A stretch of 64,000 nt of DNA from Burkholderiaceae bacterium. Lineage in GTDB: Bacteria > Pseudomonadota > Gammaproteobacteria > Burkholderiales > Burkholderiaceae_C. Within the stretch, counting starts at the first letter, position 1. Each line of letters starts with the position of its first letter. This document shows positions 9,101 to 16,122 of this stretch, piece by piece. The notes below the pieces were generated by a model. It did no database searches and was not told the DNA's origin. It worked only from the letters and a program-made list of their open reading frames with translations. The translations under genes were made by a program, and so were the position numbers. Where the stretch lies: contig JAKLLA010000003.1 in NCBI GenBank assembly GCA_023150375.1, positions 62,001-126,000 of the forward strand, given 5' to 3'.

Positions 9101-10928
9101 CCGCGATCGGCAGGGCGTGTCGCTGGCCATCGCGGTGCAGGCGCTGGACATCGGCGCGCAGCTGCAGCGCGAGCAGGCCGACCACGCCGCCGCCGGCATC
9201 TTCGAGGTGATCGGCGAGGGCATCGCGCTGACCGACGCCGCGCAGAAGGTGGCGCGGGTCAATGCCGCCTTCACGCGCCTGACCGGCTACGACGGCGAGA
9301 CGCTGGGCGGACGCTCGCCGCTCGCGCTGGCCGTGCCGGACCGGCAGGGCAACGGCCCGCCGCGCGACCTGATCGAACGGCTCGATCCGTCGGCCGACCG
9401 GTCGGGCGACCGACGCGAGGCGCACCCCGGCGAGGCGGGCGACGCCTGGCAGGGCGAGGTCTGGCTGCGCCGCCGGGACGGCCGCGACTTCCCGGCCTGG
9501 GTGACGGTCAGTCCCGTGCGGGGCGCGGACGGCCGCACCGGGCACTTCGTGCACACCGTGAGCGACATCTCCCGGCTGTACGAGACCCGTGAGAGCCTGC
9601 GCCACCTGGCCACCCACGAGCCGCTCACCGGGCTGCCCAACCGCGCCCTGCTGATCGACCGCCTCGGGCATGCCCTCGAGACCGCGCGCCGGCGCGGCAG
9701 CGAGGTGGCCCTGTGCTTCATCGACCTGGACCACTTCAAGACCATCAACGACAGCCTCGGCCACGACGCCGGCGACGAGGTGATCCGCCTGGCCGCCGAC
9801 CGCATCGCCGAGAACGTGCGCAGCGCCGATACGCTCGCGCGGCTGGGCGGCGACGAGTTCGTGCTGCTCATCGAGAACACCAACCGCCACGACTGTCTGC
9901 AGAGCGTCGAGCGCATCAGCCGGGCCATGGCCGAGACCTACCTGCTGCGCGGCAACCTGCTGAGCACCACCGCCAGCATCGGCATCGCGATGTACCCGGG
10001 CGACGGCGGCGACAGCGCCACGCTGATGCGCCACGCCGATGCGGCCATGTACCGCGCCAAGCGCGCCGGGCGCGGGCGCTGCGAGTTCTTCTCGGCCGAG
10101 GTGGGCGACAGCGCGCGGGCCCGCCTGCAGCTCGAGAGCGGGCTGCGCCGCGCGCTCGAGCTGCGCGAGTTCTGCCTGCACTACCAGCCCCAGGTGGAGG
10201 TGCGCAGCGGCCGGGTGGTCGGCCTCGAGGCGCTGCTGCGCTGGCAGCCGCCGCAGGGCGAGGCGGTGTCCCCGACGATCTTCCTGCCGGTGGCCGAGGA
10301 GACCGCGCTGATCGGCCACATCGGCGACTGGGTGCTGGCCGAGGCCTGTGCCCAGCTGGCGCGCTGGCGCGACGCCGGCCAGGCCCTGCCCCGGCTGTCG
10401 GTGAACGTCTCGGCCCGGCAGCTGCGCGACCGCCAGTTCGCCGAGCGGCTGCAGCAGCTGCTGGTGGGCCATGCGCTGCCCGGCAAGTACCTGATGCTCG
10501 AGATCACCGAAAGCGCCCTGCTGCAGCCCAACGAGGGCGTGCTGCAGGTGCTGCAGCGCCTGCACGCGATGGGTGTGAAGCTGTCGCTGGACGACTTCGG
10601 CACCGGCTATTCCTCGCTGGCCAGCCTGCGCCAGCTGCCCCTCGAGGAGCTGAAGATCGATCGCAGCTTCGTGCAGGGCGCGCTCGAGCAGCGCGACGAC
10701 CGCGAGATCGTCGAGGCCATCATCGGGCTGGGCCGCGCGCTGGGCCTGCACGTGGTGGCCGAAGGCGTGGAGACCGCCGGCCTGTGGGACTACTTCCGCC
10801 GCCAGGACGACGGCGTGAGCCTGCAGGGCTTCCACATCGCCCACCCCATGGACGCCCAGGCGTGCACCCGATGGCTGAGCACCCGACTGCCGAACCCGAC
10901 TCCGGTCACGCCGGCCTCGACGAGCTGA
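6177..10928 (+). CDS. CheB-CheR-PAS-GGDEF-EAL fusion signalling protein
   Basis: 1583-residue multidomain protein. A CheB methylesterase domain (about 15-190) keeps its Ser-His-Asp triad (S23 in GMSAGG, H50, D142 in SGTGGDG). The CheR methyltransferase domain (about 215-490) has PVTAFWRD, the SAM-binding GCATGEEAYS and DLTRDPPF, with SCRHLLMY where SCRNLL is usual. A coiled coil follows (about 678-750, ending EELQTANQELATVN), then about three PAS domains (about 755-1130). GGDEF is intact, with inhibitory RxxD five residues upstream (RSAD, then GGDEF near 1222). EAL is also complete (EALLRW, DDFGTGYSS, LKIDRSF, VAEGVET). There are no membrane segments, so it is cytosolic. By motifs all four enzymatic modules could act, which would couple methylation chemistry to cyclic-di-GMP turnover. 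No chemotaxis genes lie nearby. Confidence 0.93.
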   Translation: MTILDSQDNGLPSGVAVVGIGMSAGGVDALLPLLEALPPGLGLCCVLLQHLPAGHASMLAEILARRLGRPVRDLEDGDLPEADALWVAPSGRQPVFDGTRLRLIDTADTLQPCPSIDRFFSDLAQQLGPRAAGVILSGTGGDGAQGLRRIRLAGGLALVQSPDSARYVGMPEAAIRACDPQHVAPPPELARVLHGWPRRLAGRDFDVPADESPADEAIDAALQPQPAAEALRALAVPLRQRCGIDIGHFKDSLLQRQLQRRCRARRCTDLPEYLARIEADPSELDALAAALLVPVTAFWRDAAAFETLLAQCRERLAGHDEDEPLRAWVAGCATGEEAYSVAIVLLEALGERRGRRALQVFATDLDTDALMQARRGRFAAAAMPDLPAELAERWFECKGRHWEARPALRECLSFSRHDLTRDPPFARLDLVSCRHLLMYLRPASQEAVLRQLAYALRPGGLLLLGRHEAVRGHAAQFHRIGGTVELFERSQVPLALPRDGGAGAGGEPQACAGTGMTRPATPRRSAPRPDWRDLLLRQAAERYLPPSVLLGEQLEILQVQGDVTPFFALQGGLHRPHLLALARPGVAEVLRSLFARPAAQRERHRPTLTTLVGRHQGRWRVEWQPCPGEEAAPLSLLAFLRLGTRGQPVGARGDAEPGGAGAAPAGGEAAAPNALHVELEIAHERLQRLGRQFEAAQHQARESSADAAAALAELQARFDALEARHEELQTANQELATVNAQLRLQAQTQQMQARDLLSIYQSIALPVLASDEQHAIHAYNAAAAQLLHLSPGSAGLPLSALRLPSGLPDLTACAEHALQSANPVLLELPPLDGGREFLVHAVRRAVEGEPRGAVLTFVERGLLPAAPQAAGLARPGRRIESNWWAAMSRSSALLAVKDLSGRYLFASAAYAAFFGLAVQTLVGRTDMQCLPLATARELRRRDLQALQDEPQARLEDLPGEGEGGARRWCCTRTVIRDRQGVSLAIAVQALDIGAQLQREQADHAAAGIFEVIGEGIALTDAAQKVARVNAAFTRLTGYDGETLGGRSPLALAVPDRQGNGPPRDLIERLDPSADRSGDRREAHPGEAGDAWQGEVWLRRRDGRDFPAWVTVSPVRGADGRTGHFVHTVSDISRLYETRESLRHLATHEPLTGLPNRALLIDRLGHALETARRRGSEVALCFIDLDHFKTINDSLGHDAGDEVIRLAADRIAENVRSADTLARLGGDEFVLLIENTNRHDCLQSVERISRAMAETYLLRGNLLSTTASIGIAMYPGDGGDSATLMRHADAAMYRAKRAGRGRCEFFSAEVGDSARARLQLESGLRRALELREFCLHYQPQVEVRSGRVVGLEALLRWQPPQGEAVSPTIFLPVAEETALIGHIGDWVLAEACAQLARWRDAGQALPRLSVNVSARQLRDRQFAERLQQLLVGHALPGKYLMLEITESALLQPNEGVLQVLQRLHAMGVKLSLDDFGTGYSSLASLRQLPLEELKIDRSFVQGALEQRDDREIVEAIIGLGRALGLHVVAEGVETAGLWDYFRRQDDGVSLQGFHIAHPMDAQACTRWLSTRLPNPTPVTPASTS

Positions 10929-11470
10929 GCGACCCCGCCGCCTCGCCCTGGTACACGGTGGACCGCCAGGACTGCCTGTGCGAGCTGAGCGGGGACTGGG
11001 ACGCCCGGCTGGCCGAGGGCGGCGGCGCTGCCGCCTGCCGGGGTGCGCGCATCCTCGGGCGGCCGCTGCGCGAGTTCATCGCCGGCGACAGCACGCGCAT
11101 GTACCTGGACGCAGCCCTGGAGGCCACCCGCCTGACCGGGCAGCCGCGCCGCCTGCCCTACCGCTGCGACACGCCGACGCTGGCGCGGCGCATGCAGATG
11201 TGCCTGCAGCCGCTGGCCGACGGGCGGGTGCGCGTCACCCACCAGCTGCTGGCCCAGCAGCCGCTGCCGCGCCCGCTGGCCTGTCATGCCGCCGCGTCCG
11301 CACCGGAGCCCGCGCGGCTGCGCTGCAGCCTCTGCCTGCGGCTACGCACCCCGGAAGGACACTGGCTGGATCCTGTGACCGCGGCGCCCGACGTGGCGAG
11401 CCTGGCGGTGCACTACACCCTGTGCCCGGACTGCGGCGGCCGGCATCCCGGCGGGCCGCACAGGCGCTGA
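10871..11470 (+). CDS. PAS-like protein with C-terminal cysteine motif, function unknown
   Basis: 199-residue protein starting inside the last 58 nt of the CheB-CheR-GGDEF-EAL gene in another frame, so the two are probably translationally coupled. Residues about 25-135 look like a PAS-type sensor domain (YTVDRQDCLCELS, LGRPLREFIAGDSTRMYL). This resembles an uncharacterised family I recall from Burkholderiales; that is memory, not a search. The C-terminal part has two cysteine pairs, CSLC and CPDC, about 50 residues apart, which could bind zinc. There is no output domain, so it may be a sensor partner of the upstream signalling protein. The ATG at 10871 is the only good start. Confidence 0.75.
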   Translation: MAEHPTAEPDSGHAGLDELSDPAASPWYTVDRQDCLCELSGDWDARLAEGGGAAACRGARILGRPLREFIAGDSTRMYLDAALEATRLTGQPRRLPYRCDTPTLARRMQMCLQPLADGRVRVTHQLLAQQPLPRPLACHAAASAPEPARLRCSLCLRLRTPEGHWLDPVTAAPDVASLAVHYTLCPDCGGRHPGGPHRR

Positions 11471-11476
11471 GGCGCA

Positions 11477-11492
11477 GGCGGCTGCGGCCGCC
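11477..11492. terminator. possible bidirectional hairpin between convergent genes
   Basis: GGCGGC and GCCGCC arms around a TGCG tetraloop lie between the convergent ends at 11470 and 11502. There is no U-tract, so a transcription-terminating role is only plausible. Confidence 0.35.
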
Positions 11493-11501
11493 CGTCCTGG
11501 C

Positions 11502-12389
11502 TCAGAGCTGGCGGGCGGCGAAGGTGTCGCAGTCCTGCACGCGCCCGCTGTCGAAGCCGCGCCGGAACCAGCGCACCCGCTGCGCACTGCTGCCGTGCGT
11601 GAAGGTCTCGGGCATCACCGCCGCACCGGCGTTGCGCTGCAGGGTGTCGTCGCCGATCTGCGCCGCCGCGTTCAGGGCTTCCTCGAGGTCGCCGGCATCC
11701 AGCCACTGGCGCGCCTGCTGGGAGTGGTGCGCCCACAGGCCGGCGAAGCAGTCGGCCTGCAGTTCGAGGCGCACCGACATCGCATTGGCCTGGGCCTCGG
11801 TGGCGCGCCGCCGCGCCGCATCGACCTTGTCGGTCAGGCCCAGCAGGTGCTGCACATGGTGGCCCACCTCGTGCGCCACCACGTAGGCCTGCGCGAAGTC
11901 GCCGGGCGCACCCATGCGCCGGTGCATCACGTCGAAGAAGTCCAGGTCCAGGTAGACCTTGCGGTCGCCCGGGCAGTAGAAGGGCCCCATCTCGGCCTGG
12001 CCGAGGCCGCAGGCCGAACGGGTGGCGCCGCGGTAGAGCACCAGCACCGGCTTCTGGTAGGGCGCCCCGCCGGCGCGGAAGATCGCCTCCCAGGCATCCT
12101 CGGTGGAGGCCAGCACGGTGGCCACGAAGCGGGTGGCCTCGTCGCGCTGCACCGGCGTGCGCGGCTCCACCGGCGCCGGGGTCTCGACCGGCGCGCCGCC
12201 GCCGGCGAGCAGCCCGAGGATGGTCATCGGGTTGATGCCGAACAGCCAGCCGGCCAGCAGCGCGATGGCCACGGTGCCCAGTCCGACGCCGCGGCGCCCC
12301 GTCGGCAGGCGCAGGCCGGCACCGCCGCCCGCCCCACCGCCGCGGCGGTCCTCGATGCGATCGCTCTCGCGCTGGCCTTCCCACTTCAT
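11502..12389 (-). CDS. ypfJ: YpfJ/KPN_02809 family neutral zinc metallopeptidase
   Basis: 295-residue predicted membrane-anchored zinc peptidase. The N-terminus is charged and Gly-rich (residues 1-33), followed by one membrane segment (about 35-52) that would place the rest outside the cytoplasm. The catalytic motif HEVGHH (near residue 174) and the downstream ELQADCFAG glutamate motif match the YpfJ family (Zn_peptidase PF04228). Cysteines in SACGLG, PFYCPGD and DCDTF are at family positions. The length equals that of typical members. Substrate unknown. The ATG at 12389 fits the MKWEGQRESDRIEDRR start usual for this family. Confidence 0.92.
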   Translation of the reverse strand: MKWEGQRESDRIEDRRGGGAGGGAGLRLPTGRRGVGLGTVAIALLAGWLFGINPMTILGLLAGGGAPVETPAPVEPRTPVQRDEATRFVATVLASTEDAWEAIFRAGGAPYQKPVLVLYRGATRSACGLGQAEMGPFYCPGDRKVYLDLDFFDVMHRRMGAPGDFAQAYVVAHEVGHHVQHLLGLTDKVDAARRRATEAQANAMSVRLELQADCFAGLWAHHSQQARQWLDAGDLEEALNAAAQIGDDTLQRNAGAAVMPETFTHGSSAQRVRWFRRGFDSGRVQDCDTFAARQL

Positions 12390-12455
12390 CGCCGCCCTCC
12401 TCGCCGTCCGGCGGCACCACGCAGCCGGCGCGGCGTGAATTCTGTCACCGAAGTT

Positions 12456-12911
12456 TCAGCGCACGAACAGGCCGCGCGCCAGCGCCACGCCCAGCAGCGG
12501 GATCAGCAGCATCGCGTGGGCCACGAACATCACCCGGCGGCGCACCCGCGTGATCTCGTCGCCCGGCGGCAGGCGGTGCTCGCGCCGCCAGCGCCTCAGC
12601 CAGGCGGCATAGGCCCGCGTGGTCGGCCAGGACGCCGCGCCCAGCGCCAGCAGCAGCGTGAGCTTGAGGTGCAGCAGCGGCTGGCTCCAGTACCAGCCGG
12701 CGCCCTTGACGCCCCAGAAGGCCCGCGCCAGCCCGCTGAGCAGCAGCGCCGCCCAGCACAGCCAGAGGATGCGGTCGACGCGCTGCAGTCGCTCGAGCAC
12801 CGCGGCGTTGAGCCAGTCCTCGCGCAGCAGCGCCGCCTGACTGGTGACGAAGACCACCCAGCCCAGGATGCAGGCAAGGTGAAGGTAGGCCAGAACCGCT
12901 TCGAACATCAT
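12456..12911 (-). CDS. DUF2214-like small membrane protein
   Basis: 151-residue protein with four predicted membrane segments (about 5-25, 44-63, 75-92, 128-147). YLHLACILGWVVFV near the N-terminus resembles DUF2214/CopD-like proteins, whose histidine-containing first helix sometimes suggests metal or haem interaction. The start ATG (12911) overlaps the stop of the upstream EAL gene in an ATGA arrangement, implying translational coupling. A second ATG follows immediately at 12908. Function unknown. Confidence 0.72.
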   Translation of the reverse strand: MMFEAVLAYLHLACILGWVVFVTSQAALLREDWLNAAVLERLQRVDRILWLCWAALLLSGLARAFWGVKGAGWYWSQPLLHLKLTLLLALGAASWPTTRAYAAWLRRWRREHRLPPGDEITRVRRRVMFVAHAMLLIPLLGVALARGLFVR

Positions 12912-14224
12912 GGCGTGCCAGTGTAGGCGGCTCCCCCGCCCGCGCGGGCCCAAGGCCCTGCGCGATGTCCGGCAGGCGCGTCGCGCAGGGCCTGCTCGGC
13001 CTGCGGCGGCGCTGCGGCCACCGCGCGCAGGTGCCCCTGGTAGGCGTGACAGCCCAGGCGGCCGAGCAGCGCGAGCTGGGCCTCGGTCTCGATGCCCTCG
13101 GCCACCGCCTCCAGGCCGAGCGTGCGGGCCAGCTCGACCACCAGGCGCACGATGGCCTCTCCGGTCGGATCGCCCGGCAGGCCGGTGAAGAAGCTGCGGT
13201 CGATCTTGAGCCGGTCCACGCCGAAGCGGCGCAGCAGCCCCAGGCTGGACTGGCCGGTGCCGAAGTCGTCCAGCGCCAGCCGCACGCCCAGGCGCCGGCA
13301 GTCGCCCAGCAGCCGTGCGGCGGCCTCGGGCTGCTGCAGCAGGCTGCTTTCGGTCAGTTCCAGCTCCAGTGCCCCGGGCGCCAGGTCGGCCGCGGCCAGC
13401 GCAGCCCGCACCCGCGCCGCAAAGCGGGCCTGCTGCAGCTGCCGCCCGGACACGTTGACGGCCATCGGCACGCGCGGCAGGCCCAGACGCTGCCAGCGGC
13501 GAGCCTGTCGACAGGCCTCGTGCAGCACCCAGTCGCCCAGTTCGTCGATCAGCCCGGCTTCCTCGGCATGGCCGATGAAGGCGTCGGGCATCACCAGACC
13601 CTGCTGCGGGTGACGCCAGCGCACCAGCGCCTCGATGCCGACCAGCCGGCCGTCGTCCACCGCGAACTGCGGCTGGTAGTGCAGCAGCAGTTCACCCCGG
13701 GCCAGCGCCTGCGGCAGTTCGGCCACCACCTGCGCACGCGCCTCGAGCTGACAGGCCAGCCGGGCATCGCAGATCGCCACACCCGCCCGGCCCTGCCGCC
13801 GCGCCTGCGCCAGCGCCGCCGTCGCCTGCCACTGCAGCCGCGGCAGGGCGGCGCAGCCGGCGTCGGCCGGGTCCCGGCCGGAACGACAGGCCACACCGAC
13901 GCTCCAGGACAGCCGCACCGCCTCGGCGGGGTCGGCCTCCAGCCGCTGCGGCAGCCGCGCCTGCAGCTGCCGGGCAGCCGCCCGGGCGGCGTCGGCATCG
14001 GGCAGATCCAGGCGGAGCCACTGCAGGCCGTCGGGGCCCGAGCGCCAGGGCGCCGCCAGCGGGTCGGCAGCTGGCCCGAGCCGCTGCAGCGCGGCGGCCA
14101 GCACCGCCTCGACGGCGTCTGCGCCGCAGCGCACGCGCAGATCGTCCGCATGGTCCAGCCCGATCGCGAAGAGCGCCGCCCCGGGCGGCGCAGACTCGAC
14201 CGGCGGCCTGTTCCAGATGTCCAT
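12908..14224 (-). CDS. EAL-domain cyclic-di-GMP phosphodiesterase with degenerate GGDEF-like N-terminus
   Basis: 438-residue protein. The EAL domain (about 180-420) has the residues expected of an active phosphodiesterase: EALVRW, NVSGRQL, ELTESSLL, LALDDFGTGQSS, LKIDRSF and AEGIET. It should hydrolyse cyclic-di-GMP to pGpG. Residues about 15-165 have the length and strand pattern of a GGDEF domain but lack the GGDEF signature, so at most they could be regulatory. No membrane segment or signal peptide. The ATG at 14224 is preceded by AAGG. It overlaps the downstream DUF2214-like gene by 4 nt. It may oppose the large diguanylate cyclase encoded at 6177-10928. Confidence 0.87.
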   Translation of the reverse strand: MDIWNRPPVESAPPGAALFAIGLDHADDLRVRCGADAVEAVLAAALQRLGPAADPLAAPWRSGPDGLQWLRLDLPDADAARAAARQLQARLPQRLEADPAEAVRLSWSVGVACRSGRDPADAGCAALPRLQWQATAALAQARRQGRAGVAICDARLACQLEARAQVVAELPQALARGELLLHYQPQFAVDDGRLVGIEALVRWRHPQQGLVMPDAFIGHAEEAGLIDELGDWVLHEACRQARRWQRLGLPRVPMAVNVSGRQLQQARFAARVRAALAAADLAPGALELELTESSLLQQPEAAARLLGDCRRLGVRLALDDFGTGQSSLGLLRRFGVDRLKIDRSFFTGLPGDPTGEAIVRLVVELARTLGLEAVAEGIETEAQLALLGRLGCHAYQGHLRAVAAAPPQAEQALRDAPAGHRAGPWARAGGGAAYTGTP

Positions 14225-14487
14225 GTGCTGTTGGGCACCTTGCCTGCGCCGGCTCACACCGGTTCGGCCCTGCGCCCCTCGATGATCGAACTGCCCCCGC
14301 GCCGCACGACCGCCCCTGAGGCCGGCCGTACCTGCGCCCGCTTGTCGTCCCGCACCCGCTCGGGAACGGCCGGATCGCTCCACCTTGCCGGCAAGCCGCG
14401 CCCGGCGTCGTGCTGCATTGCCATTAGTGCCCAGCACGGCGACCCGCACTGGGCGATCGGCGCAAAGTCGCGCCGAAAAACGAAAAG

Positions 14488-15993
14488 TCAGCCCTGTTCC
14501 CCCGCGGTCGGGGCCGCGCCTTCCTGCGCCGCCTGACGCCGCAGCCATTCGCGGTGCACGCTGGGCGCGCAGCCGTGCACGCGCTTGAAGTCGCGGCTGA
14601 AGGCGCTGGCGTCGCGGTAGGCGCAGCGCGCGGCGATCTCCTGCAGGGTCAGGTCGGTGGTGGTCATCCACTGCAGGGCCTCCTGCATCAGGCGGCGGCG
14701 CAGCAACGCGCCCAGGGTCTGGCCGCGAAAGCGCCGCGCCGCCTGCTGCAGGGTGCGCACGCTCACGCCGGTGTGCGCGGCCAGGGCCTGCATGCCCAGG
14801 CGGCGCGGCAGTTGCTGCACCAGCGCACGCTCGGCCTGGGCGAGGCAGGGAGGCTCGCTGCCGAGCAGGCCGACGTCGTCCGGCGGCAGCGCCTCGCGCG
14901 TGGTCAGACTGCGCATCGCGCCGCGGCGCGTGCCGGCGCGCGCTCCGCCGGCCTGTTCCAGGGCACGCAGCGCCTGGGTCTCGGCATCGAACAGGGCGGC
15001 CCGCTGTCGCACGAAGGACGCCAGCGCCTCGAAGGCCTGCGCCGGCCGCTCCAGGCGGGCCAGGCAGAGCGCCTGGTCGTAGGTGACCATCAGCGCCGCC
15101 TTGCCGGAGGCCACCGCACGGATGTCGCCGGCAGCACGCTCGAGCCAGGTCAGCGCCTCGGCCGGCCGCCCCAGCACCCGCAGGCACCAGCCCAGGTTGT
15201 AGGCGCGTACCACCGCACCCAGCGTCTGGGGTGCGCAGGCCATGTCCTCGAGCAGGGGTACCGCCCGAGCGGCATCGCCACGCAGGGCCGCACAGAGCGC
15301 ACGCAGCTGGGTCACCCGCTCGCCGGCGCGCCCGCCGCGCAGCAGCGGTGGGCTGTCGAGCAGCCGCTCGCAGGCCAGCAGATGCAGCTCGACCCCCGCG
15401 GCATCGGCCGGCCCCTCGGCCAGATCGAGGCCGTAGACCGAGGGCACGCGGGCGGCACGCAGCGCCTCGATGAAATGCATCGCGGCACGGGCCAGCTCGA
15501 AGCGCGCCCAGGCCTCGCTGTCGCGGCTGACGCGGCGCAGCGCAGCGCCGACCTCCTCGATCAGGGCCCAGGCCGCCGGCATGCGCATCTGGTGGGCCAG
15601 CGCGGTGCACATCGGCCCGAGCAGCCGGATGCGATCGTCCAGGTGCAGGTCCGGGGCGTCCAGCGCCATGCGACCGGCCGCCAGCGCCGCCAGGTCGAGC
15701 CCGGCGGTCATGTAGCGCTCGCTCAGGCGCACCAGGCAGCGCGCCGCCTCGGTGGAGCGGTGGTTGGCGCGGAAGATGCGCAGGCCCAGCAGCAGGTCGT
15801 CGATCAGGGCTGCCACGGCACGGCCCTCGCCGAGGGGATCGGCAGCGAGCAGGAAGCGCGCCTTCAGCAACTGGTCGCGCTGCGCCATGAAGGCGGCACG
15901 CCGGGCTTCGGCCCAGGCGAGAGCGCTCGGATCGCCCTGGCGGACCAGGGCCTCGAACTCGTCGAGCAGTCGGTGCAGAGGAGGTGCAGGCAA
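14488..15993 (-). CDS. AraC family regulator with long helical N-terminal domain (paralog 1)
   Basis: 501-residue protein with a C-terminal AraC/XylS double helix-turn-helix (about 395-485), including LQEIAARCAYRDASAFSRDF. The first 340 residues are almost all helical and leucine/alanine-rich, TPR-like in pattern, with no recognisable ligand-binding domain. It aligns along its length with the product of 16123-17652 (shared stretches such as FLAQRD/FMAQRD and IFRAN), so the two are tandem duplicates. The best start is a TTG at 15993, which matches where the paralog begins; no ATG or GTG fits, so the start is uncertain. Likely target genes are unknown. Confidence 0.82.
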   Translation of the reverse strand: MPAPPLHRLLDEFEALVRQGDPSALAWAEARRAAFMAQRDQLLKARFLLAADPLGEGRAVAALIDDLLLGLRIFRANHRSTEAARCLVRLSERYMTAGLDLAALAAGRMALDAPDLHLDDRIRLLGPMCTALAHQMRMPAAWALIEEVGAALRRVSRDSEAWARFELARAAMHFIEALRAARVPSVYGLDLAEGPADAAGVELHLLACERLLDSPPLLRGGRAGERVTQLRALCAALRGDAARAVPLLEDMACAPQTLGAVVRAYNLGWCLRVLGRPAEALTWLERAAGDIRAVASGKAALMVTYDQALCLARLERPAQAFEALASFVRQRAALFDAETQALRALEQAGGARAGTRRGAMRSLTTREALPPDDVGLLGSEPPCLAQAERALVQQLPRRLGMQALAAHTGVSVRTLQQAARRFRGQTLGALLRRRLMQEALQWMTTTDLTLQEIAARCAYRDASAFSRDFKRVHGCAPSVHREWLRRQAAQEGAAPTAGEQG

Positions 15994-16122
15994 GGGGCAG
16001 ACGCAACGAGGCAGGGGACAGAATCGCCGCCGCTGCGGATGGATGGCGCAGATTCTCGAGCGGACACCCCGCCCCGGACCCTGCCAATTGCGAAAAACAC
16101 CGGCCAGACGCGCAAATCCGTA

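Noticed and set aside
6192-10844. 1550-codon open frame on the minus strand
   Set aside because: It is antisense to the CheB-CheR-GGDEF-EAL gene, low in complexity and without any family motif; it is a shadow frame created by the GC-rich third positions.
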